Shown one piece after another: positions 57,359 through 64,000 of a DNA stretch of 64,000 nucleotides. The notes under the pieces are model-generated. The model was not told where the DNA came from. It worked only from the letters and a program-made list of their open reading frames with translations, and searched no databases. Within the stretch, counting starts at the first letter, position 1. Every line of letters starts with the position of its first letter. Position numbers and translations under genes: made by a program. The stretch comes from Cydia pomonella (taxonomy: Eukaryota; Arthropoda; Insecta; Lepidoptera; Tortricidae). The stretch spans positions 124,001 through 188,000 of the forward strand of contig NW_026907801.1 of NCBI RefSeq assembly GCF_033807575.1. Direction: 5' to 3'.

Positions 57359-58018
57359 CGCTAGCTTTAAGAAGAAGATTTTTAGGCCTCAGATCCTAAT
57401 CTGTTTAACATAAGCTATTGTTTCTTTTCTGCCAGCAGTCAGCGTATTAGCCACTTGGCAAAGCAACAATATGATTTAAAAAGAAACTGTATCGTGATAT
57501 TGAGGTGGTCGATCGTCCTACATTACCAATACATGTCACATGTAGCTACATAGATTTGAACCTTAAAACCATTAAGATACAGCCGTTTTTTACACGACAT
57601 TTGTTGCTCTGCCACGCGCCCAACACGGGGGCCGACCGATCGCACAAAAGAAACAATGGCTTTTGTTTAACAGATTAAGGCGTAAATATCATTTGAGAAA
57701 ATTCATTCTCTAATACATTGTTGGATTAGGTTAGCACATTAGAGGTACTTAATTTTTTCGTTACGTATTTATACTAGAATTGTCATCGGCTTACAGAAAT
57801 AAACGAATTAAATTAAAAATATATTTTTACATCTACATAACGTTTGTTGATAAAATAATAAGTTAATAGTAATTTATAATTATCTATATATATGGATATC
57901 ATGTAAAGGTGACACAAGGCTTAAAGCCTGTGCCTGAGGCTGGATTTCGACCAGCAATTTTAGCAATCAAGACATATTAAACCTACAAAAATTAAATGTC
58001 AGAAACGGGAACACAATG

Positions 58019-58207
58019 TAAGGTAGAAGTACTAGTGCTCGACGCTGCACTAGTACTCGACATGGGCACTTTATGTCAAAGTGACAAGGATTAAGTTCGA
58101 ATACAGAAAAAACTCCGTTGTTCAAATTTAACCTATATTTCCATGAAATAAAGTGCCCATGTCGGTGACTAAATAGTGCAACGTCGAGCACTAGTACTTC
58201 TACCTTA
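58019..58207. repeat. inverted-repeat element
   Basis: TAAGGTAGAAGTACTAGTGC mirrors GCACTAGTACTTCTACCTTA exactly; inner ACATGGGCACTTTATG / AAAGTGCCCATGT. MITE-like. Confidence 0.85.
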
Positions 58208-58890
58208 ATATAATACCAATAATAAATCAAAATTGTCACAACCTAATGTAAAACTAATTTTCTAAAAACTTATAAGAAGTTACGCGCTACAGTATAGGAA
58301 CGTGTAGTAAAAACTGGGTACATAATTTTCTAAAACTTCACAAAATTTCTGAATGGTTTTTATAAGTTTGATTTTCTATCTTATTCCGAGAGATTCCGAA
58401 GCCGGCTCCTTGTCACTGCGGGGTTGCGTGATGCATCGCAACCATAATATGATTTGTAGTGTTTAGTGTTAAGATATATTGTTATAATATGTATGTTAGT
58501 TTTAAGATATTTATTTATGGGCCTCTACTTGCCTGAAATAGACATTTTAATTTTATTTATGCTTAGTTTCATTTTAGTGTTACCCTTCAATTTCGTTTTT
58601 AATAACTTTAAGTAAGTATTTCTGTTTATTTTTCTTACAAGTTTTTTGCTTTGCCTCATACCCCACCTAACCTTAGTGTGACTACTTAAAATAACACAAA
58701 TCATAATATTTCAATGAAATTTGATTTATTCCCAAAGTAGTAGAAACCATCAGTCAACCAGAAACTAGAAGTATCGTATACTAGTATGGAGCCTCTGTTA
58801 GTAAAATAAATAAACAATAATCAGCTATATCATAGGAGCGCACTTGAGAAAATAAAAGAGATGAGAGCTTGCGCCGTGGCATAAATAATT

Positions 58891-58961
58891 TCTCTCCCCC
58901 TCCCCTTGTCCATCGGCCACATGAACTGCCCCCCCTAGCCCATTCGGTGGCGACGCCCTTG
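58891..58961. repeat. C-rich dispersed repeat, second copy
   Basis: CTCTCCCCCTCCCCTTGTCC, ATCGGCCACATGAACTGCCC and GCGACGCCCTTG; compare 24829-24950. Confidence 0.65.
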
Positions 58962-59158
58962 CGATAGAGATAGACCGCGTATCGGATAGGGATACGCGGC
59001 CGGCAACCCCGTTTCTCGCCGAGATTTGTATAGTGCTTTTCTCAAACTTGCATTGATAAATTAAAAAAAAAAGGATGATGATGATTATTTCATGTCCTAA
59101 TGTGATAGGTTATTCAGTGCGTGGGGTATTGAAAGGGAACGAAAATTTGATTATTTTT

Positions 59159-59263
59159 ACGCTACGACGCACGGTTTAGGAGATACAGCCCTATAAAGAT
59201 TTCTGCACGACTAAAAAAAAAAAACTTTATGGGGCTGTATCTCCTAAACCGTGCGTCGTAGCG
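59159..59263. repeat. inverted repeat, 39-bp arms
   Basis: Arms 59159-59198 and 59225-59263 (CGCTACGACGCACGGTTTAG and complement), one mismatch, with an A-rich loop. Confidence 0.9.
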
Positions 59264-59639
59264 CAAAAATAATGAAATTTTTCTTCCCCTTTGAACTCCT
59301 GATATAATCTTTAACAAACACAAAAAAGAAAAAAAAAAACGCAAAAAAGACAATAAGAAAAGCATAATAGCAGAATTTTGCTTATAGGTTTTTTATGGTT
59401 GAATGCCAAGACGTGCCATAATTTGACGTTTAAAAACAAAAGACGGTTGCCTTACAGGCCTAGGTGTGTAAGGCTGTATGAAATTCCTTTACATATCATT
59501 TTCACTCATCGCACCTGATATGTAGTATTTCCGGACCTAATTTGAAGTAAGTCATGTCAACATTTCATTACAAGTTTGAGAAAAGTAAATCTTCATCACA
59601 CTTGCTTGTAAAACGTGTTAACTTATTTATTACACGTAG

Positions 59640-59870
59640 GCGATGCGATTCGTAGATCCTAAATTTCGACCTAGGCCTGTATTTTTTTTTATCACACTTG
59701 CTGTAATGTACGTTCGAAATTAAGCAGAAATGTGATGAAAAACATTGTGTGTGCCACGGGCGGTACAGGAATCACTCTTGTAAATTAAGCCCTCGCCTTC
59801 GGCTTCGGGCTTCAATTTACACTCGTTCGTGATTTCTTACCGCCCTTAATACACAATGCACTGTTACGAA
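59640..59870. repeat. dispersed repeat related to 52756 and 53053
   Basis: GCGATGCGATTCGTAGATCC, TAAATTTCGACCTAGGCCTG, then GCCCTCGCCTTCGGCTTCGG and CCGCCCTTAATACACAATG, the last also found near 53170. Confidence 0.6.
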
Positions 59871-59950
59871 TAATTATATCTTCGAAATTTAACTATTAAG
59901 TATACAAATTCCACGACTAACTTACAAAAATATACAAAACTATTCTTTCA

Positions 59951-60160
59951 ATGGGGTTGGCCGGTCGAAGTATTAAACAGATGGCGCCATCATAGCTTGC
60001 CCTGTCAATCCCTAGAATTGTGTCAAATTCTTGTTTTTTTTTTGGAATTTTGTGACCTGGATTCCAGTACTTTAAGCCAAATCTCATAGAACAAAACTAG
60101 AGACAGGGGCAAGCTATGATGGCGCCATCTATGCAAACCTTTGACAGTTGCCAACCCCAT
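59951..60160. repeat. ATGGGGTTGGC inverted-repeat element
   Basis: ATGGGGTTGGCCGG at the left, GTTGCCAACCCCAT at the right; inner CAGATGGCGCCATCATAGCT and AGCTATGATGGCGCCATCTA. A fragment is at 54562. Confidence 0.85.
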
Positions 60161-60616
60161 TAAATCTAAGTATATGTATGTCTAATGAATAAATAGTAAG
60201 TAAGTACTAAAATATTTACTAACACTTGGTCGATTAATAGAACTTCAAATTTAATCTTAAGAAAGCTGCCTGTGTGAACATAAAATTTGATTTTCTTTTA
60301 ACTTATTACCACACTGTATTTTATTTACGAGTATTATTAGGATATATATGCCTAAAATGGTTTTATTATTCGATTGTAGCTTTTAAATAGCAGCGAGATG
60401 AAAGTTGAATAGCGTGTGAAGGCACAAAGCTAAAATACAATAAAAAGCGCCATCTATAAGATGATGAGGCGTGACGCTTCAAAGTTCCTGTGTAATGTTT
60501 TGAGGGCAAATTAATAGATAGGTAGGATAGGTTCGTCAGGTTGCTTCATATGTCTGAAGGGCAAACTGTCCAGAAATAGGAGCCCCGCTGGGCTCCGTCG
60601 ACTAAAAGAATGACAC

Positions 60617-60820
60617 CAGGGATCGGAACCGGTTTTTTGCAAAAACATCGAAATAACCATATATTTCGGTTTATTTTATACTCAAAATGTAGGACTCAGT
60701 TGTGTTTTTAGATAACGACTTCGTATTATTAGATTGCCCGATTAGGAATGAAATAATTAACAAAGAACGAAAAAATACCGTTTTCGTTCCCATACAAAAA
60801 ATACCGGTTTCCGATCCCTG
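60617..60820. mobile_element. hAT-type MITE with 8-bp target duplication
   Basis: Ends CAGGGATCGGAACCGGTTT and ATACCGGTTTCCGATCCCTG form terminal inverted repeats starting CAGGG, a hAT hallmark. AATGACAC lies immediately outside both ends (60609-60616 and 60821-60828). 204 bp, no coding capacity. Confidence 0.88.
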
Positions 60821-60914
60821 AATGACACAATGATTTTCACGTTTCACAATATGCCTAGGAATTTAATGATCTGGCGGATTTTACTATCGGCCCCCGTTAT
60901 AAATAATACATATA

Positions 60915-60957
60915 CGTTATATATGTGTAATAATGTCCTATAATATTTATTTATTTA
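60915..60957. repeat. SINE 3' end fragment
   Basis: GTGTAATAATGTCCTATAAT then ATTTATTTATTTA, the tail expected for the same SINE type as 63443-63672. Confidence 0.55.
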
Positions 60958-61477
60958 TCATTTAAATAAGTTAAAATTTGATTCATTTACTAGGTGTTCT
61001 TGTTTTAAACATTATTTCATTTTACAATATTTGTTATCTCGAATAATTGTTAGTTTTTACACGAGGCACATTACCGAGACCATCAACTACGCTAAATAAT
61101 ACAAACATTTCGATCCAGATATTTCAATCAAGTACAGGACGATTTAATTGTAACGGTTTAATGTAATCGTCTTTTGTAAAAAGGCTATCAAATCAATTCG
61201 GTTGGTCACAGCTAGTTTATTAGCAAAGAACCATTTTAATTTGAATGGCTTAATGTATTAAGGAAAATTGCATTGGTCATCCTCGTGTACAGTTACGGAC
61301 TTTTAAGGTTCAAGCTAATTTGGTTGTATAACGGTATGAAATGTCTAATGTAAAGTCAACCCTAAATGCATCAACAATTAAAGTCCAGGACTGTACATGA
61401 TTACGAAAAAAGGCATAAAACGCTAAATATGAATCTGCATTTATCTACTCCTGATACGTACGGACCTATAAAGCTTT

Positions 61478-61571
61478 TCACGTTCCATTGACTCCATTCT
61501 GCGTGTCGGGTGGAACCCGACCGGTGCACTCTCGGGTTACGTCTCCGAGCGCAGGCCGGGTTGATGTGTAT
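61478..61571 (-). pseudogene. diverged tandem copy of the FLAD1 last exon
   Basis: Lies 30 bp downstream of the last exon. It begins after TACACAG with the same ATACACATCAA, has lost about 60 nt from the middle, and ends with a clear match (ACCCGACACGCAGAATGGAG against GCCCGACGCGCAGAACGGAC). In the phase of the acceptor it is open: TGRVPPDTQNGVNGT then TGA. It lacks the SIGS and NPAL residues, so it is probably dead, though it could be an alternative last exon. Confidence 0.7.
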
Positions 61572-61601
61572 CTGTGTATTTACGTTTCTGTGGTTTTATC
61601 A

Positions 61602-61767
61602 CTATAGATTCTCACGTTTCGCATTGAGTCCGTTCTGCGCGTCGGGCGGCACCCGGCCGGCGCGCTCGCGGGCGCCGTCGGCGAGCCGCCAGGCGGGCCG
61701 GTAGCCCGACTCTAGGGCTAGCGCCGGGTTCGGCCACGTGTTCAGCGTGCTGCCTATTGATGTGTAT
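61602..61767 (-). CDS. FLAD1: FLAD1 last exon
   Basis: Acceptor GAATCCGCAG before 61767; phase 2 in. Encodes YTSIGSTLNTWPNPALALES then YRPAWRLADGARERAGRV. It stops at TAG 61604-61602. A donor-like C|GTGAGA at 61615 would allow splicing to a further exon, but no partner was found. Confidence 0.85.
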
Positions 61768-63150
61768 CTGCGGATTCCAGTTTTAAAAGTTATACAACTG
61801 AAATAAGTTTATTGTCAAAGGAACCATTCTTGTTACAAACATTTATTAGTCGGCTTTCTTTTCAAAGTTATTTGAAGATGATTTTTACGAGCCTAAATTT
61901 AGTGAGATTGCATTGTTTTATCATTGAGTTCCTATGGGTAGGCATTATATATTTCCACAGATCATTTGAATGATGCCAAAAGCTTCCACTGTCAACTTAC
62001 GTAAGTAGGTACCTATAGTAAATTTTAGGTCAATCGGACATCGAGCACTGGTTCAAATCTTCCTTACACATACCTGGAGGTTTTCAGAAAAATGTGTATG
62101 TACCATTTACTACAAAAAATTAACAACTAAATAAAAAAAACTATACTGGGTGCCCAGTAATTAACACCAAGACAGAAAAAGTTCGATTATCTCGAAAACC
62201 ATGAAACTTTTACTAGACCTATTAGAGCCAAATAATGCACTTTTATCATGACCAGCTTAAGGTGCCCTGTCGGTGGTTAGAAGGTTATCCATTAATTACC
62301 GGGCAGCATGTATAACAAACATCACAATCACGAAGACTAATCATTCAAACCTAGAAAAACAAAAGTGTTCCAAGTTTTTCCTACATAATTTAGGTGTCCG
62401 TTTTGTGACGGTTTATACAAAATGCATGTGAAGATGCGTCACAAACTAAAAATTTCAATCGATAGTCTTCGTTGTTCTGAGTATATATACCCTAAAAGTT
62501 GATAGTTTGGCGAAAAAGTAAATGGTACCTACCCTTTTTCTAAAAATTTCCACGCCAAAAGCTTGTTATAGCTTGTAGGTGGGATTTCGGGATTCCCGGT
62601 TATATTATGTAGCGAATTTATATTATAATAAATAAATCAATAATAATAATATTTTGTAAAAACAAATTGATTAATAAGTTGTATAAACAACGAACATGTT
62701 AACAGATGCCAAAAAATAAGCCATACTTTACCTACATGTTTTATGCCTATAGTGCTATTTTCATACCCAAAAACGAATTTCCAATTGGTTCGTTATATTT
62801 TTTACATGTTCATTTTACAGCTGACGGTCATTCCACCGCGATAGAACCAGCTGACGGTTTTATTAGTTTAAAACAGCATCTAAACTATCATCTGACAAAG
62901 TATCAGCCGGGTGGCGATGACTGACGAAATATGATCCTGGCCCAGGGTCTAAAAGCTTGCGCCGTAAAATAATAACTTAGCATTTAGTTTGAGTAAAAAC
63001 TGTAAAAAAGCCATTGGACCGAACATACCCCTGATCGTAGAGACTGCAGTACGGCACCTGCCGCGCCAGGATGTAGCTCCATATCTGATGGTACGACCAG
63101 TTCAGCAGTGGTGATACTCGCATTATTTGTGGCCAGTTGGCATCCGTTTT
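61602..63150 (-). CDS. FLAD1: FAD synthase (FMN adenylyltransferase), 3' part of gene (join of 2 exons)
   Basis: FAD synthase adenylates FMN with ATP to give FAD; the catalytic part is a PAPS-reductase-like domain (family knowledge). Exons 63150-63029 and 61767-61602 join at GG|A to read NWPQIMRVSPLLNWSYHQIW, ARQVPYCSLYDQGYTSIGS and WPNPALALESGYRPAWRLAD. The P-LL-W-Y--IW motif and YCSLYDQGYTSIG are the conserved FMN/ATP-binding end of the domain. The last exon reads on through GLNAKRENL to TAG at 61604-61602. Upstream exons are beyond 63150 and were not found in the window. Convergent with GPN1. Confidence 0.9.
62795..62945. repeat. dispersed repeat family E copy
   Basis: TTTACATGTTCATTTTACAG, CAGCTGACGGTCATTCCACC, ATCTAAACTATCATCTGACA and GGCGATGACTGACGAAATAT. 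The 72-codon ORF over it is repeat-derived. The rest of intron 61768-63028 shows nothing else. Confidence 0.75.
63029..63150 (-). CDS. FLAD1: FLAD1 penultimate exon
   Basis: Acceptor GTATTGCAG before 63150, donor CAGGG|GTATGT at 63028; phase 0 in, 2 out. Encodes KTDANWPQIMRVSPLLNWSY and ILARQVPYCSLYDQ. Confidence 0.92.
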
Positions 63151-63179
63151 CTGCAATACAGAGGATTTTTTAATACTAA

Positions 63180-63300
63180 CGTCGGTGGCAAAAAAGAATA
63201 CGACGCGCCTGATGGTAAGCAGTCTCCGTAGCCTATGAACGCCTGCAACTCCAAAGTAGATACATGCGTGTTGCCGACCCTCACATTCCGCACCCTCGTT
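63180..63300. repeat. dispersed repeat, second copy of the 47290 type
   Basis: GGTGGCAAAAAAGAATACGA, GCCTGATGGTAAGCAGTCTC, CGTAGCCTATGAACGCCTGC and GCGTGTTGCCGACCCT. Confidence 0.7.
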
Positions 63301-63442
63301 GAGCTCTGGCAACCTTACTCACAGGCAGGAACACAATACTATGGGTAGGGTCTAGTGTTATTTGGATCAAGTAGCTCATACATTAAGGTAGTGTGTACAT
63401 ATTTTTGGCACTTTGTCAAAGTCAATATTACATTCACTACCG

Positions 63443-63672
63443 GTCTGGCCTAGTCGGTAGTGACCCTGCCTATGAAGCCAATGGTCCTGAGTTCGAATCC
63501 CGGCAAGGGCATATATATTTGTGTAATGATCACAAATATTTATTTTGTTCCTGAGTCATGGGTGTTTTCTATGTATGTAAATATTTATATTATATTTATA
63601 TCGTTGTCTGAGAAACTAGTGGGACTTGGTCAATTTGGGTAAAGATATCGTATAATATTTTTATTTTTATTT
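63443..63672 (+). mobile_element. tRNA-derived SINE
   Basis: The head has an A-box-like TGGCCTAGTCGGTAG at 63446-63460 and a perfect B-box core GTTCGAATCC at 63491-63500, spaced as in a tRNA gene. The body reads TTCCTGAGTCATGGGTGTTT, then GTGGGACTTGGTCAATTTG, with a TTTTTATTTTTATTT tail. A known lepidopteran SINE layout. Not a functional tRNA: the head does not fold into a proper cloverleaf. Confidence 0.8.
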
Positions 63673-63720
63673 ACCTTTTTATATTTAAAGTAATGTTCCT
63701 GTTTGTAATTTACGCCTTTT

Positions 63721-63978
63721 TTGCCATACAACTTTTCGCAGACAGTTCTAAGAAACTTATTTCTCCGCAACATGATGGAGGTGCCGAGATGCTGGGATCA
63801 AAATCCATCCGACGAAATAGTTTTAGTGAAACCTTTATACATAATGCCCGATACACACATTGGATCAATGAAGGCCAATTTAATAAAAGTAAAAGGTGCT
63901 ACCTTTTTCCGTCGTAATTGCGTCCGGCGTTCCGGCGTAATCTTGCAAACGAGAACCAACCCCACGATAAAAAATTGA
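63721..63978 (+). other. ORF of unknown nature at window end
   Basis: 85 codons including SDEIVLVKPLYIMPDTHIGS and MKANLIKVKGATFF. The composition looks coding, but I recognise no domain. It lies antisense to the presumed FLAD1 intron and near a SINE, so a transposon fragment is the most likely reading. Confidence 0.25.
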
Positions 63979-64000
63979 AAATCAAACCTTCGTGTTACAA

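Larger units (their letters stand above)
55561..61477. other. intergenic region between convergent GPN1 and FLAD1
   Basis: No gene found. It contains at least seven identifiable repeats, listed individually. The stretches 57370-58010 and 60960-61470 show nothing recognisable. Confidence 0.6.

Noticed and set aside
63443..63520. tRNA gene
   Set aside because: A and B boxes are present, but the sequence lacks a proper cloverleaf and continues into a SINE body and tail.

Overview
This is eukaryotic nuclear DNA, most likely from a moth or butterfly. Genes are split by GT-AG introns, the intergenic DNA is AT-rich, and it is packed with short inverted-repeat elements and a tRNA-derived SINE of kinds I know from lepidopteran genomes. 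Four protein-coding genes were assembled exon by exon by matching splice sites and reading phase. None is encoded by a long single-exon ORF, so most long ORFs here are shadows or repeats.

Layout. (1) 826-7672, plus strand: 3' part of a bHLH-Orange transcription factor, best read as clockwork orange (cwo). Its bHLH exons lie upstream of the window. (2) 7673-22387: cwo 3' flank and intergenic DNA with several MITE families and a 994-bp element with 25-bp perfect terminal inverted repeats and a THAP-like fragment. (3) 22388-41697, minus strand: a large PHD-SET chromatin gene of the UpSET/MLL5 (KMT2E) family, ten coding exons plus 5' UTR exons up to about 42.6 kb, with one apparent single-base frameshift. 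(4) 42.6-48.0 kb: a nested cluster of MITEs between two divergently transcribed genes. (5) 48021-55015, plus strand: complete GPN-loop GTPase 1 (GPN1), 371 residues from nine exons. (6) 55.0-61.4 kb: GPN1 3' UTR and repeat-rich intergenic DNA, including a clear hAT-type MITE with 8-bp target duplication. (7) 61602-63150, minus strand: the last two coding exons of FAD synthase (FLAD1).

The genes do not form a pathway. cwo acts in the circadian feedback loop, UpSET in chromatin, GPN1 in RNA polymerase II assembly and import, and FLAD1 in FAD synthesis.

The most striking feature is repeated exon-scale tandem duplication. cwo carries a 129-bp array of twelve further copies that contains an exon end and its splice donor, plus a decayed copy of its Orange exon. 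GPN1 carries four extra splice-competent, frame-preserving copies of half of exon 5 (136-bp unit), older decayed copies of the same piece, and two extra complete copies of exon 8 (151-bp unit). FLAD1 has a diverged second copy of its last exon. Most copies keep reading phase, so the arrays could create transcript diversity, or they could be recent unequal-crossover products or assembly artefacts.
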